Source of the DNA: Komagataella phaffii GS115
Lineage: Eukaryota > Ascomycota > Pichiomycetes > Pichiales > Pichiaceae
Assembly (NCBI RefSeq): GCF_000027005.1
Contig: NC_012965.1
Span: 1,971,001-2,035,000, forward strand
Direction of reading: 5' to 3'
DNA length: 64,000 nucleotides
Below, one piece after another: positions 30,746 through 42,692 of this stretch; the first letter of the stretch is position 1; each line of letters opens with the position of its first letter. The position numbers and the translations under genes were made by a program. The notes below the pieces were generated by a model. It did no database searches. It saw only the letters and a list, made by a program, of their open reading frames with translations, and was not told where the DNA came from.

Positions 30746-31257
30746 TGTTGATTTAAATGAGGAATTCTAACTTGTTGTAAGTTGTGCCAAGTTGATGGAA
30801 GTTCAGAATCGATACAGATTGTAAGTCGTTGGCTGGCTGCTTTTCAAATGATGTGCTGAAAAATACGCGCGCTCCGTGCTTCTGCTGGGGGCGATTGGAG
30901 GTAACTTTCGGCCTTTAGATGGCCTGGGTAAGAAGCGAGTTATAAGTCACGTAATATTATAGAATACAACACTTCTAAGTTCAAATTACTACATACTGAT
31001 ATACTTTATTAGGGTTTTGCGCCCCTTAGTCTTGAGTATCAGTTTTTATAGCGGAGGATTGACGCTAATGAGATATATATCCAGCCTGCTTATGTAACGT
31101 TTGAGGTCGTGCATTCTCTTATATCTGAAATATTTTCATACATCAAAATTAGCAGAGAAGAAAAAAAGTTTTCCTACATTAGTTTGTTAATCAATCTACT
31201 TCATTACTTCCATCTTCAAGGCGAGCTATTGCAAGGAACCTTTAATTGAAATTCCAA
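30746..31257. promoter_or_regulatory. Divergent VMA3-SNU13 promoter
   Basis: 512 bp between the two starts. It contains a GC-rich patch near 30865-30890 (GCGCGC), a short GGCC-N7-GGCC inverted repeat at 30911-30925, and a T/A-rich SNU13-proximal half. No tRNA, snoRNA or open frame is convincing. Confidence 0.4.
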
Positions 31258-31638
31258 ATGTCTACTCCTAACCCTAAAGCATTCCCCTTAGCTGACTCCA
31301 CTCTCTCCCAGCAAATCTTGGACGTCGTCCAACAAGCTCAGAACTTGAGACAGCTCAAGAAAGGAGCTAACGAAGCCACTAAGACTCTGAACAGAGGTAT
31401 ATCTGAATTCATTGTTATGGCTGCTGATACCGAGCCAATTGAAATTCTTCTTCATTTACCTTTATTGTGTGAGGATAAGAACGTCCCTTACGTTTTTGTT
31501 CCCTCCCGAACTGCTTTAGGTAGAGCTTGTGGTGTATCGAGACCTGTAATTGCAGCCTCTGTCACTACAAACGATGCCTCTGCTATCAAGAATCAAATTT
31601 ACTCCATTAAGGACAAGATCGAACTGTTGTTGATCTAA
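31258..31638 (+). CDS. SNU13: Snu13 (15.5K), U3/C-D snoRNP and U4 snRNP protein
   Basis: 126 residues from ATG 31258, identical in length to S. cerevisiae Snu13. The frame reaching 31246 begins with TTG and is rejected. [20 protein letters not shown], then [17 protein letters not shown] and [18 protein letters not shown] are diagnostic of the L7Ae-like kink-turn-binding fold. It binds k-turns in U4 snRNA and box C/D snoRNAs. It is next to VMA3, as in S. cerevisiae (YEL026W/YEL027W), but with VMA3 inverted. Confidence 0.98.
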   Translation: MSTPNPKAFPLADSTLSQQILDVVQQAQNLRQLKKGANEATKTLNRGISEFIVMAADTEPIEILLHLPLLCEDKNVPYVFVPSRTALGRACGVSRPVIAASVTTNDASAIKNQIYSIKDKIELLLI

Positions 31639-31921
31639 ATGTATAGTACACTGTATAGATGAATCGAGTTGTAATTTCATCCCTAATATTGCAATTTTTG
31701 GAGTTGGAATAGAAGCCAGAAAATGAAGCTTAGATAAAACCACTCAAATCTGTCCAATCTTTTGAATCTTTTGGGTCCACTGATCCTCGCAGTCAGCTCT
31801 CTGTAGACTACCAAGCCAGTCAGCATGGTTTCTGATATGTACGAACTTTTCATAAAAAGCGCATCTGTTCAGCGCGATCAAACTAGTTTTTTTTTCTCTT
31901 GTCTCCCAAATCCAATTAAAC

Positions 31922-34798
31922 ATGCCGCCTTCCACTAAAAGGCTGAATAATGGACTATCAGTCACTACAAAAGTGTTTGTACGGTCCCGAAATGGAGGTG
32001 CAACAAAAATTGTAAGGGAGCATTATTTACGAGATGATGTCGCATGCTACTCCAAGCTCTGTGACCAATGTGAATATTCCCTTGAAACCACTCCAGTGTT
32101 AAGCCATGTGCCCTTTTCCACTGCCAAATTAACCAAACATTATCTTATATTGGACACTAATATTGTACTTAACGCCATAGACTTACTGGAAGGTTCTCAG
32201 GCTTTGTTTGATGTCATTATTCCTCAAACGGTGTTGGAAGAAGTAAGAAACAGAAGTTACCCGATATACACTAGGCTGCGAGGATTGTCCAAGGCTGATG
32301 CCAAAAGGTTAATTGTCTTTCACAACGAATTTTGCAAGAATACTTTTGTGGCTAGGCAGAAAGGCGAAACTATTAACGATTACAATGATCGATTGATTAG
32401 AAAAGTTGGTGAGTATTATAACTCACATCTTTCAAACTACGGTGTTAAAGTATTTCTGCTTACCGATGACAAAGACAACCTCAAAAAATGTAAAGACGAA
32501 CATATTCTTGCATTATCTCTCAGAGAATATTTAGGACAGTTGCCCAATTCCGAGGATTTGTTGGACACTTTGCCATCTGCCCAGGATGATCTTCAGGTTG
32601 CTGAATTCAAATATGCTGAATACTACTCACAATCGAGACTTATTGCTGGTGTTAAGAGTAGTGTTTTATTTCAGGGACCAATGAACGTGTCATCATACGA
32701 TATATTTGAAGGAACAATAAACTTGCCGTCAATTTTTCCTAAGCCGATACTTGTTAGAGGTCGTCAGAATATGAATCGTGCGACAAATGGTGACTTGGTA
32801 GTTGTAGAATTGCTTCCCAAGTCACAATGGGTTGCACCTTCCAATGATATCGTTGACGAGACAACCTTAGGAAATGCCGATAATGAAGACAATGACCTGA
32901 TAATTTCTGACCAAGAGCGAAGATTACTAAACAAAGAAGCTCGTAGAGCACAAATGGAAGACGAATCTAAGTTACAGCCCAGCGCAAAAGTGGTTGGGGT
33001 CATTAGAAGAAGATGGAGACTATTTACAGGACAATTGAGTCCCAATACCATTACTACCAATACAAATGCATTGAATTCTTGCTTGGTTACATTATCTGAG
33101 AAATCTATGCCTGCCGTCAGAATCAAAACAAGAAAAGCCAATGATTTGCTCAATATGAGGATTGTCGTGGCAATTGATGATTGGCCTGGAACCTCAAAGC
33201 ATCCAGAAGGTCATTTTGTTAGAACGCTTGGCCCTATAGAGGATAAAGACACAGAACAGGAGGCTTTACTACTCGAACACGATGTTGAATATAGACCATT
33301 TAGTAAAAACGTTCTAGACTGTCTGCCAAAGGAAGGTCATGAATGGATTGTTCCAGTGGATTTAAGTTCTGATGAGCAGTTGAAAAAGAGACGTGATTTG
33401 AGAGATAAACTTGTTTGCTCGATCGATCCGCCAGGATGTGTCGATATCGATGACGCGTTACATGCCAGAAAGCTTCCTAATGGAAATTTTGAAGTTGGAG
33501 TGCATATTGCTGATGTCACACACTTTGTCAAACCTGCTACTGCACTCGACCAAGAAGGTGCTTCAAGAAGTACGTCTGTTTACTTAGTCGACAAACGTAT
33601 AGACATGTTACCCACACTGCTAGGTACTGATTTATGTTCCTTGAAGCCATATGTTGATAGGTTTTCCTTCTCTGTAATATGGGAATTGGACGAAGATGCA
33701 AACATAATCAATGTTGATTTCATGAAATCCATCATCAAATCGAGGGAAGCATTTAGTTATCAAGATGCTCAAGATAGAATTGACGATTCTTCCAATAACG
33801 ATGAATTAACTCAAGGCATGCGAAGTCTACTAGCACTTTCCAAGAAATTGAAGAAGAAGAGAATGGATGCTGGTGCTTTGAATCTTTCGTCACCAGAGGT
33901 TAAGGTTCATATGGATAGTGAAACGTCTGATCCTGGGGAAGTTGAAATTAAAAAACTATTGGACACTAATTCACTGGTTGAAGAATTTATGTTGCTAGCT
34001 AACATTTCAGTAGCTAGAAAAATCTATGACGCTTTTCCACAAATTGCGATGCTGAGAAGGCATGCTCCCCCTCCTTCTACAAACTTTGAAGCGTTGAACG
34101 AAATGTTACATATTAGGAAAGGTATGACCATTTCAGTGGAGAACTCTAGGGCATTATCTGATTCGTTGGATCGATGTGTTGATAAGAACGATGAATATTT
34201 CAATACCCTTGTTAGAATTATGGCCACCAGATGTATGATGGCAGCTGAGTATTTTGTTAGTGGAAACTTTTCGTACCAAGAATTCAAGCATTATGGCCTT
34301 GCTGCAGACATTTACACTCACTTCACTTCTCCGATCCGTCGTTACTGTGATGTATTGGCTCATCGTCAGCTTGCTGCTGCCATAGGGTACGAACCGTTGC
34401 ATCCTATTCAAAGGGACAAAACTAAGATGGACCTTATTGTTAAGAACATGAACAGGCGCCATAGAAATGCACAGTTTGCAGGAAGAGCCAGTATCGAATA
34501 TTATGTTGGGCAGGTTATCAAAAACACAGAAAGTTCTCAGGAAGGTTATATCATCAAAGTTTTCACTAACGGTATCGTCGTTCTCGTGCCAAATTTTGGT
34601 GTAGAAAGCTTGATAAAGTTGGAAGATATGGGTGATGAAAGCAGTGGATTGTTTGATGAAAAAGAGTTTAAACTTTCATTTAATGATAAAATCGGCAATA
34701 AAAGAGAATTGCATGTGTTTGACAAAGTGACAGTTTATATGAAGTCAGTTCTTAACGAGATGACTGGTAAACGTAAAGCAGTCTTTTTGCTTAAATAG
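31922..34798 (+). CDS. DIS3: Dis3/Rrp44, exosome exo- and endonuclease
   Basis: 958 residues. The N-terminal CR3 motif has Cys42/47/50 (CYSKLCDQC). A PIN domain (about 70-200) carries acidic residues at [12 protein letters not shown] (Asp78), [10 protein letters not shown] and LLTDDKDN. Two cold-shock domains precede the RNB domain, whose metal site [15 protein letters not shown] supplies Asp502, 508, 510 and 511. A C-terminal S1 domain follows (about 880-958). All catalytic acidic residues visible in both nuclease sites are intact. It is the processive 3'-5' nuclease of the nuclear and cytoplasmic exosome. The 283 bp upstream holds only promoter sequence. Confidence 0.98.
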   Translation: MPPSTKRLNNGLSVTTKVFVRSRNGGATKIVREHYLRDDVACYSKLCDQCEYSLETTPVLSHVPFSTAKLTKHYLILDTNIVLNAIDLLEGSQALFDVIIPQTVLEEVRNRSYPIYTRLRGLSKADAKRLIVFHNEFCKNTFVARQKGETINDYNDRLIRKVGEYYNSHLSNYGVKVFLLTDDKDNLKKCKDEHILALSLREYLGQLPNSEDLLDTLPSAQDDLQVAEFKYAEYYSQSRLIAGVKSSVLFQGPMNVSSYDIFEGTINLPSIFPKPILVRGRQNMNRATNGDLVVVELLPKSQWVAPSNDIVDETTLGNADNEDNDLIISDQERRLLNKEARRAQMEDESKLQPSAKVVGVIRRRWRLFTGQLSPNTITTNTNALNSCLVTLSEKSMPAVRIKTRKANDLLNMRIVVAIDDWPGTSKHPEGHFVRTLGPIEDKDTEQEALLLEHDVEYRPFSKNVLDCLPKEGHEWIVPVDLSSDEQLKKRRDLRDKLVCSIDPPGCVDIDDALHARKLPNGNFEVGVHIADVTHFVKPATALDQEGASRSTSVYLVDKRIDMLPTLLGTDLCSLKPYVDRFSFSVIWELDEDANIINVDFMKSIIKSREAFSYQDAQDRIDDSSNNDELTQGMRSLLALSKKLKKKRMDAGALNLSSPEVKVHMDSETSDPGEVEIKKLLDTNSLVEEFMLLANISVARKIYDAFPQIAMLRRHAPPPSTNFEALNEMLHIRKGMTISVENSRALSDSLDRCVDKNDEYFNTLVRIMATRCMMAAEYFVSGNFSYQEFKHYGLAADIYTHFTSPIRRYCDVLAHRQLAAAIGYEPLHPIQRDKTKMDLIVKNMNRRHRNAQFAGRASIEYYVGQVIKNTESSQEGYIIKVFTNGIVVLVPNFGVESLIKLEDMGDESSGLFDEKEFKLSFNDKIGNKRELHVFDKVTVYMKSVLNEMTGKRKAVFLLK

Positions 34799-34954
34799 TG
34801 ATATACATAGATAGTAATCAAGATGATCTTCGCGACTTCTTACGTGATGTTTTGTATTTATTTTTTGACAGTAGTTAGGTTTTAAATCTATCCAAGACAC
34901 GCTCATTTATCAACTTTGTTTTGGTACATTGAAAGAGTATTTCTTATCGTGGTC

Positions 34955-36796
34955 ATGGAAATACAGAATCTTTGGAGCTTCATGGCTTCCCAAAAGATGA
35001 CCAATCCTATTGTGCCTGGTTCTTCCAAATGGATAACCCAAGAATTGGAAAATAGTGTTCGAACGATGTTTACCGAAACCCAAAGATTCGCAGAGTCTGT
35101 GAATTATGAACTGGACTGGTTAGACGAACAAATGGGAGAAATTTTAGAGGGTTCTCCCAACCTTGTCATGCTGGCACTGAGATCTCCCAAGAAGTTGCAA
35201 GAGTCACCCAGTAGGAAAGCTGATGGTGAACCTCTTACCAACAATGTTTTCCAAGAACCAGTCGTAAATAACATTCCAGAGTTGCAAACTACAGAAAGTT
35301 ATAAGAAGGAAAAATTTGATGAATATAGAAAACTGAGGGAACAAGTTAATATTAGTCAAAGCGCTATAGGTGGTAAGAGAGAATCAACACCTGATAATTC
35401 ATTTGAAGAAATCAAAGAAAGTGTTCGGAAGTCAATGTTAACGCGGACTTCTGTGCGTGCCAGTAATAGTTCCGATTCCCCACCAACTATTTTAGGTGAA
35501 GAAGTACTTTCTCCTATTCGCTCTGCCCCAATTTTGGCACCTACTCAAGGAGAGAATTTTACAATAGTTGAGCATGCAACAGAAGAAAAAGTCCCCCTGA
35601 AAGATGATCAGGATGAGAAACATGACGATAACAGGAGGAGCACAGCAACTACTGCAACCACTCCATTTGCATCCCTCCCTTCAAGAAGGGAGCTAAGTAT
35701 TAAAAGAAGTGCTGGGAAAAATGCATCCGATTCTGAGTTCCAGAACCTCAAGGATAACATCGCACCTCCAAAAGATAATGTGTCCACATCCTTAACTGTG
35801 ACAAATAATTTGAAGATGTCTCCCGAAGTTTTAGATAGTGGATTTGCAAGCGTCGGAGGGACACCTTCGACAAGAGTCCAATCTCACGTTGAAATAGAAA
35901 CCGGAAGCATGTGGTTCAATCCTGAACTATCAGAGAGAACAATACTGAAGTTCGATGCTTCAGATGAGAAAACAGTCTGTGAATCCCAGTTCTCACCTAC
36001 AAGAAAAAAGAATGTTCGAAAAGAACAAAAAATCATTAATCATTCAGTTCATCTGTCGCCTTTACATTCAAATCCGAGATTCAATAATGTATCACCAAGA
36101 AAAGAACCAGTATCCCCCAAAAAAATCAGTTTGTCTCCAATAGTTAAAATCCTTCCACCATCAAGAAGAGTATCATCCGCTAAGACCACTGCAATAGCTA
36201 AGAAGCTGGGTAAACCCGCACTTACATCAGTATCTTTAGAGGTGCAACCAAAAACGTCAAATAAAAAAGCAAACAAGAAATCAATTAACAGGGTAATTCT
36301 TCAAGAGCAGATCCAGCATCGAAGGTTACAACTTGAAAACGAGATTCGAAATCGAAAGAAGATTGATGTCCAACAAATACAGATTCCAGTCGAGAGAAAC
36401 TTACCAGATATAAAACGCAGACGTACCGAAAGACTGCTTGAACCAAAAGTACTTGCGGAAGTTTCTACCGACAGGCTCAATAAGACTGCCTCCTTAGGAA
36501 ACGGTGCGAAATCTCCTTTTGCAAAGTCGGTTCAACCTCAGTCCAAACGCTCCATTTTTAATGTTTTTCAAAGGGTGACCCCTTCTACAAACGAAAAGCC
36601 CAGTGAGCTACCAGAAATATTCTCAGAATCGGAGGACGATGCTGAAGGGAGCGTACTCCAGCCTTGGGCCGAATTTGGACAATTAAAAATTGCCCTCATC
36701 AAACAACAGTCTCTTAACCCGGTATCCGTCTTTGGCTCTGTGCTACCATTAGATATGGACGCTATTTTCCGGTCTTATAACCGATTCAATCGTTAA
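34955..36796 (+). CDS. SLI15: Sli15/INCENP, chromosomal passenger scaffold
   Basis: 613 residues from the first ATG, at 34955; the longer frame from 34916 begins with TTG. The C-terminal IN-box is clear: VLQPWAEFGQLKIALIKQQS followed by NPVSVFGSVLPLDMDAIF, which wraps and activates Aurora B (Ipl1). The N-terminus is helical (WITQELENSVRTMFTETQRF), fitting the Survivin/Borealin-binding region. The middle is Ser/Pro-rich with many S-P sites and a basic, microtubule-binding-like stretch near 420-500 (HRRLQLENEIRNRKK). Sequence outside the IN-box is poorly conserved, as usual. Confidence 0.9.
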   Translation: MEIQNLWSFMASQKMTNPIVPGSSKWITQELENSVRTMFTETQRFAESVNYELDWLDEQMGEILEGSPNLVMLALRSPKKLQESPSRKADGEPLTNNVFQEPVVNNIPELQTTESYKKEKFDEYRKLREQVNISQSAIGGKRESTPDNSFEEIKESVRKSMLTRTSVRASNSSDSPPTILGEEVLSPIRSAPILAPTQGENFTIVEHATEEKVPLKDDQDEKHDDNRRSTATTATTPFASLPSRRELSIKRSAGKNASDSEFQNLKDNIAPPKDNVSTSLTVTNNLKMSPEVLDSGFASVGGTPSTRVQSHVEIETGSMWFNPELSERTILKFDASDEKTVCESQFSPTRKKNVRKEQKIINHSVHLSPLHSNPRFNNVSPRKEPVSPKKISLSPIVKILPPSRRVSSAKTTAIAKKLGKPALTSVSLEVQPKTSNKKANKKSINRVILQEQIQHRRLQLENEIRNRKKIDVQQIQIPVERNLPDIKRRRTERLLEPKVLAEVSTDRLNKTASLGNGAKSPFAKSVQPQSKRSIFNVFQRVTPSTNEKPSELPEIFSESEDDAEGSVLQPWAEFGQLKIALIKQQSLNPVSVFGSVLPLDMDAIFRSYNRFNR

Positions 36797-36931
36797 TATT
36801 AGCTAGCATTAGATGAATTGTGAGTTCAGTTGTAATATATGAAGAGTGCGCTCCGCAAAGTAAAATTCGTGGATCACTGAGGATTTTTCTCCTGTAAATT
36901 TGAATTTTGATTTTCTTCGTCTTCGTGTAGA

Positions 36932-39184
36932 ATGTCAGGAAACATTGGTCTACAAGTCAGACAGGCGGTTCCAAACTTGGACCCAATTGTTGCAAACTAT
37001 ACTGTTGGATATATTCAGCATTTGAACGGATCTACAGAGGATGCTGTTATCGCACAACAGCTGGATATAGCCCAAGAACTGTCGTTTGTTCATGATTTGT
37101 TAGTAAGTAGTGGAGGAGACAAGGAGAAAATATCTGCCTTCACAAACAAGATACAAGAAGAGTTTGAGACAAAATTGAAAGAGAATATGAAAAAGCTCTC
37201 GCTTACAGGCGACACTTCTAAGAGACTATTAGACATCAGCCTGGTAAAGAATCAACAACGTGATATTAATTCGTCTTTAGCTCTGCTGCAAAGCACAAAG
37301 GATATAGCACATGGGGGCCGTGTGTTGGCAACTAAGGTTGATAAGAAGAAGCTCATAAAAGCTGAGGCCAAAATTGCCAAGAAGGTTGCCAAACGTGCCA
37401 ATAAGTTTGTAAAATATGAAGCCTCCAAACTCATTAATGAGCAATCCCAAGAGGACTACGACTCATTTTTCCTCAAAATCAACCCAATTGATTTTGGTTC
37501 TGCCGCTGGAAAATCAAAGGATATCAAGCTTGATGCGTTCGATTTATATGTTGGTGACGGAAAGAGAATTTTGAGCGATGCCTCGCTGACTTTGGCGTAC
37601 GGTCGGAGATATGGTCTAATTGGTCAAAACGGTATTGGAAAGTCCACTCTCTTGCGTGCTCTTTCCAGGAGAGAATTAGACATTCCTAAGCATGTAACTA
37701 TTCTTCATGTCGAGCAGGAGATAATAGGTGATGACACCCCTGCTTTGCAATCAGTTTTGGATGCTGATGTTTGGAGAAAGCAATTATTGCATGAAGAAGC
37801 AGGTATTACTGAGAGAATAGATGAGATTGAAAAACTAAGATCACAATTTGATGAGGACTCTCTGGAGGTCAAAAAACTAGATAATGAAGATTCGGATTTG
37901 CAGAATCGTATTCTGGAAGTTCACTCGAAACTTTCTGAAATGGAATCGGATAAGGCTGAGGGTAGAGCTGCTGCTATTTTATTTGGTCTGGGTTTTTCCA
38001 AAGAGTCCCAACTGCAGCCTACGAAATCATTTTCCGGTGGTTGGAGAATGCGTCTTTCTTTAGCAAGAGCCCTGTTTTGTAAGCCAGATTTGTTATTACT
38101 AGATGAACCTTCTAATATGTTGGATGTGCCATCCATCACTTATCTTGCAAATTACTTGCAAACCTATCCAGCTACGGTTCTTATTGTGTCCCACGATAGG
38201 GCGTTTTTGAACGAAGTTGCCACTGACATCATCCATCAACATTCTGAAAGGTTAGATTATTATTCCGGTAATTTTGATGCATTTTATAATACAAGAGAGG
38301 AACGTTTAAAGAATCAAAGGAGGGAATATGAAAAACAAATGGAATATAGAAAACATCTTCAGACCTTTATCGATAAATTTCGTTACAATGCTGCAAAATC
38401 TTCGGAGGCTCAATCCAGAATCAAGAAGCTAGAAAAGTTGCCAATCTTGGAGGCGCCAGAGGAAGAAAAGGTTATTACCTTCAAATTTCCGGATCCTGAA
38501 AAGCTTTCTCCACCAATCTTGCAGTTGCAGGACGTTTCGTTTGGATATGATCCTAAACTAATGCTTTTATCTCATGTTGATTTAGATGTTCAAATGGACT
38601 CTAGAATCGCACTTGTTGGTGCCAATGGTTGTGGTAAGACCACATTGTTGAAGCTGCTGATGGGTGATCTTACTCCACTGGATGGGTTTATTTCCAAGAA
38701 CGGCCGACTCCGTATTGGATATTTTGCGCAGCATCACGTTGATTCCATGGATCTTACATTAGATGCTGTTACTTGGATGGCCAAAAAGTTTCCAGGTAAG
38801 AACGATGAAGAATACAGAAGGCATTTGGGATCTTTCGGAATCACTGGTAGTTTAGCAATCCAAAAGATGCAGCTGTTATCTGGAGGACAAAAATCAAGAG
38901 TTGCATTTGCTGCTTTGTGCCTCTCCAACCCTCACATTTTAATTCTTGATGAGCCTTCTAACCATTTGGATACTGCTGGTTTGGATGCATTGTCAGAAGC
39001 ACTACATAGATTCAAAGGGGGAGTGTTAATGGTTTCGCATGATGTAGCCAGCATTGATCGAATCTGTAATGAAATTTGGGTTAGTGAGGATGGTACTGTG
39101 AAGAGATTTGAAGGTAACATTTATGACTACAAGGACTACATCATGTCGAAGGCCAATGCCTCAGGAGTTGTCAAACTACATTAG
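36932..39184 (+). CDS. GCN20: Gcn20, ABC-F activator of Gcn2
   Basis: 750 residues (S. cerevisiae 752). An N-terminal Gcn1-binding region (1-190) is followed by two ABC cassettes. Cassette 1: Walker A GQNGIGKST, signature SGGWRMRLSLARALF, Walker B LLLLDEPSNMLD. Cassette 2: GANGCGKTT, LSGGQKSRVAFAALCL, ILILDEPSNHLD. No membrane segments. It acts with Gcn1 on ribosomes to activate Gcn2 in amino-acid starvation. It converges with PEX1 with 35 bp between stops. Confidence 0.96.
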   Translation: MSGNIGLQVRQAVPNLDPIVANYTVGYIQHLNGSTEDAVIAQQLDIAQELSFVHDLLVSSGGDKEKISAFTNKIQEEFETKLKENMKKLSLTGDTSKRLLDISLVKNQQRDINSSLALLQSTKDIAHGGRVLATKVDKKKLIKAEAKIAKKVAKRANKFVKYEASKLINEQSQEDYDSFFLKINPIDFGSAAGKSKDIKLDAFDLYVGDGKRILSDASLTLAYGRRYGLIGQNGIGKSTLLRALSRRELDIPKHVTILHVEQEIIGDDTPALQSVLDADVWRKQLLHEEAGITERIDEIEKLRSQFDEDSLEVKKLDNEDSDLQNRILEVHSKLSEMESDKAEGRAAAILFGLGFSKESQLQPTKSFSGGWRMRLSLARALFCKPDLLLLDEPSNMLDVPSITYLANYLQTYPATVLIVSHDRAFLNEVATDIIHQHSERLDYYSGNFDAFYNTREERLKNQRREYEKQMEYRKHLQTFIDKFRYNAAKSSEAQSRIKKLEKLPILEAPEEEKVITFKFPDPEKLSPPILQLQDVSFGYDPKLMLLSHVDLDVQMDSRIALVGANGCGKTTLLKLLMGDLTPLDGFISKNGRLRIGYFAQHHVDSMDLTLDAVTWMAKKFPGKNDEEYRRHLGSFGITGSLAIQKMQLLSGGQKSRVAFAALCLSNPHILILDEPSNHLDTAGLDALSEALHRFKGGVLMVSHDVASIDRICNEIWVSEDGTVKRFEGNIYDYKDYIMSKANASGVVKLH

Positions 39185-39219
39185 AGTAAGTTAGCTAATA
39201 CTTAATTCAATATACTACT

Positions 39220-42200
39220 TCACATCAGTGTAGACCGAGCTCCGATTTCATTGCTTGCTGTCCCATCCGGCATGTTCCCGTCTCTGCCACTAATGAACTG
39301 CTGGTATATGGCCTCCAATTTTCTTTTCTCAGACTGAGAGATACTTTGTTTGGTTTCAGAAAGCGAATCCTCAAAATCTTTGGAAGTAATGATAACCGAG
39401 TTTGCTGCAGTCGTAGCTAATTTACTTTTAGTTTCTCCTTCTGCATGGTTACCATTGCCCTGATACAAGTGCTCTAGCTTTTTGATTACAGTGGCACGAT
39501 CGGAGGGTTTCAATTCTATTAAGCTTTTCTTTTCAGTATTTCCGGAAAATTGAAAACACTCAACCATTCTTTTCTTATCATCATTATCATCCATCTCTCC
39601 TGCCATTGCCATCGATTCGTCCTTGGTCAGTTTCTCATGAACAGCTTTCAAATAAGCATTGTAAGCCAATGCTTGAAGATCTGCTCCTGAAAATCCTGAA
39701 CATTCCCCAGCTACACTGGACAAATTAACACTTTTAGAGACATTCATATTTCTGGTTACAGACTGAAGAATATCAAGTCTGTCATCGAAATCTGGCATAT
39801 CACAAATTACAGACTTATCAAGTCTGCCAGGCCTTAAGAGAGCACTATCAATCAAGTCTGGCCTACTAGTAGCAGCAAGAACATATACTCCATCTAATCC
39901 CTCGGCACCATCCATCTGTGTAAGCATTTGATTCACCACTCTATCAGTAACTCCAGTAGAATCATGGCCACGCTTTGGGGCAATTGAATCAAACTCATCA
40001 AAAAACAAAATGCAGGGTTTAGCAGCTTGGGCTCGTTCAAAAAGTTCACGGACACTTTGCTCTGACGCTCCGATATATTTATTTAAGATTTCGGGACCTT
40101 TGATTGAAATGAAATTTAATCCACATTGTGCTGCGACAGCTGATGCGAGCAAGGTTTTACCACAACCAGGGTAACCATAAAGTAGTATACCAGACCTTAG
40201 TCGTAGTGGGCAACTAGAGAAGATTGGCGCATACTTGGTGGGCCATTCCAAAGTTTCCAATAAAATTGATTTTGCATCTCGTAGACCACCAATATCATCC
40301 CAGCGAACATCAGATTTTTGTAATTTTACCCCACGTAAAGATTGAGGTATGTAGCCACTGAGAGCACTATCAAAATTATCTTTTTGAATTGTCGCTCCAT
40401 GTTTATCAACTGCGATTGTAGATGATGAATTATTAGTTAACTCTAATCCGGATATACCATTCTCTATCTCCGACTGTTTATTTGCAATATCCCCGACTGA
40501 ACCATTTAGAATTGGTGTGCTAGATTCTTCAATATCCAGTTCAGAATCAGAGTCTGCTAAGATGTCCCTAGATATTAAATCATGGTAGGCCCTGTCACAC
40601 AAAACCTTCAGGTCTTTCGGTAAATAACCTTCCGTTTCAACAGCAATATTGTTCAGTAACTCTCCTTCAGAACAGAAGACATTTAGAGTATCTAAATAAC
40701 TTTGTAAAATTTGCTTTCTTGCTTCCTTGTCCGGAGCTCGCAGCTGAAAATCATGCTCTATCAAATGAGTAGTAAATATCAAAGAATTCAGAGATTCTTT
40801 AGACTTCGAAGAAGCTAAAATTGTGATATCTCTGTTTATTGAAAGAGCTGAGAGCTTGCTAATAAAATATTCACTCAATTGCCTTGACTGACTCGAGTCA
40901 GAATGCTCTTGTTCTGCTGGTATCAATGAGTCTAAGTCTTCTAGGATAAGTAACGAGGGAGCTTTCCAACTGACCTCGCTAAATATATCTTCAAAAATGC
41001 CTCTCAAGTTATTGTAACTTTCACTCATAATTTTATCGCAGTTTAGAAGCTTGACAAAGTGTCCCTTGTTCGTGACTATTTGTGCTACTTGCGATATGAC
41101 GAGAGATTTGCCGCTACCACTTGTACCAAAAAGCAGGGACCCACCAGAAGCAATTTTAGATAATGATTCAATCAAGTTTTCTTGAGCAGTAGGATACTGG
41201 TCACTTTGTGTTCTCACATGAGTTTTCCTATCAGGTAGGAGATCGTAAGATGGGATGAATGACTCCGGTCTAAGAATCTCCTCTCCGATCTCCAAAGAAA
41301 CATTGTCTTTCCCTAAAGGAGTTGTCCAACCGCTTTTAATCCTCTTGAATTGTAGTAATCCTCCATTAGGTAGCAATGTACCAATCTTTGGAAGTTTCAC
41401 ACAATTTGTAAAAGTACAAGAATCTAGCAAAGGCGAAAGTAGTTGCATTAGCTGAGTCAGGAGAGTATCCCTCTCTTTCTTGTTTTGGACACGTTTCTGT
41501 TCTTCAGTGGCATGCTTTATTGTCACTCTATCGAGAGAAGCCGGTGATACTGTAGTATATTTGTGAAGCACTAAAACAGTGGGTTTTTTATTAAAGGTTT
41601 GCGAGCCTGTTCAAGAGAGATCAAGTTTCCCACTGTATTCTCTATTCCTAAAGAACATGCTAACAGTTCAGAAAGGCCTACATTGCCTTTTGGAGATTTC
41701 GAATCGTGGACTAGTTCTGCAATTACCTTTCCTGTCTCGGTGTAGGATGATTCTGGTGGATGGCTTGATCCCGCAGCATTTGTTTGCGTTTGAGCTGCTT
41801 GATCAATCGAGTCATTCAATTGCTTAATTTTGCTACTTGTCAACCCGGTTCTATCTGGAGTTCCTGGTCCTACCAGCACAGAAACCGAGACAAAGTGCGC
41901 ATTTTGCAGAGCTGGAATCAATTCATTCAGGTTACAGTAAACTTTATAACCACCCGATTTTGAGTCGTTAACATGAGCATACGTGTTATTGGGGAGTGTG
42001 ATGGATCTTCTGAGCATTGAAGGAAGCACTTCACCGTTGTTTGTCACGGATCGTCTACCTGTGGCAGTTGACGTGGAAGATCTTACTCGTCGAATTCTGT
42101 GGCCACTGCTGTCTGAACGTACGGAAGATATACTGGGACGTTTTTGAACTTTAGGGGCAATTTGAACTTCCGTATCGTTAAATAATTGGGCAAATGTAGA

Positions 42201-42692
42201 GACTTCAGGTTCAATCTTTTTCACTAATAGCCTTGCAGTTGTTTGCGGAGTTGGATAAACGACTAAAACTTGATTTGGATAAACACAACGGGTTTGATTG
42301 AGTAAATAAGTCTCAAGTACCTGCGCATGCGTCTCGACTATTTCCCAATCATTGCTTGTAACTGGTTCCAACTCCACAGTAATTGCCTTCACAGCGTCTA
42401 TGTGAACGTTGACAGTCACATTTACATTCTCTTGTAGATCGATAGCACTCGCCAATGACCTGTCAATCTCGATAACGGGATTAGAAGAGCTTGTTTTAGT
42501 AATGCCACCGGCCCAACCACAATACGCTATTCTCCTCTGGGCAGCTCTCTGGTGAGGAACCCAAGATAGTTCAACTATGATCTGTTGTATGTTGAAGTCT
42601 GCACTAAAAAGCATTGTGGTTATTGCCGATGGCAAATTGCAAAGATTGTTTCTCAATGGAGAGTAACGAACAACAGCATCTATGGAATTCAT
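39220..42692 (-). CDS. PEX1: Pex1 peroxisomal AAA ATPase, reading frame broken near 41585
   Basis: Two abutting minus-strand frames belong to one gene. The first (42692 to 41571, 373 codons) is the Pex1 N-terminal double-psi-barrel region. The second (from the same point to 39220) has a degenerate D1 AAA module (Walker A GTSGSGKS, LLILEDLDSL) and a canonical D2 module (GYPGCGKT, ILFFDEFDSIAPKRG, and the arginine-finger region LLRPGRLDK). The second frame has no ATG near its start (GTG at 41571). A one-base shift at the A6 run (minus strand, 41589-41584) joins them into 1157 residues, the length I recall for P. pastoris Pex1. With Pex6, Pex1 extracts ubiquitinated Pex5 from the peroxisome membrane. 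Cause of the break (sequence error, mutation or recoding) is open. Confidence 0.92.
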
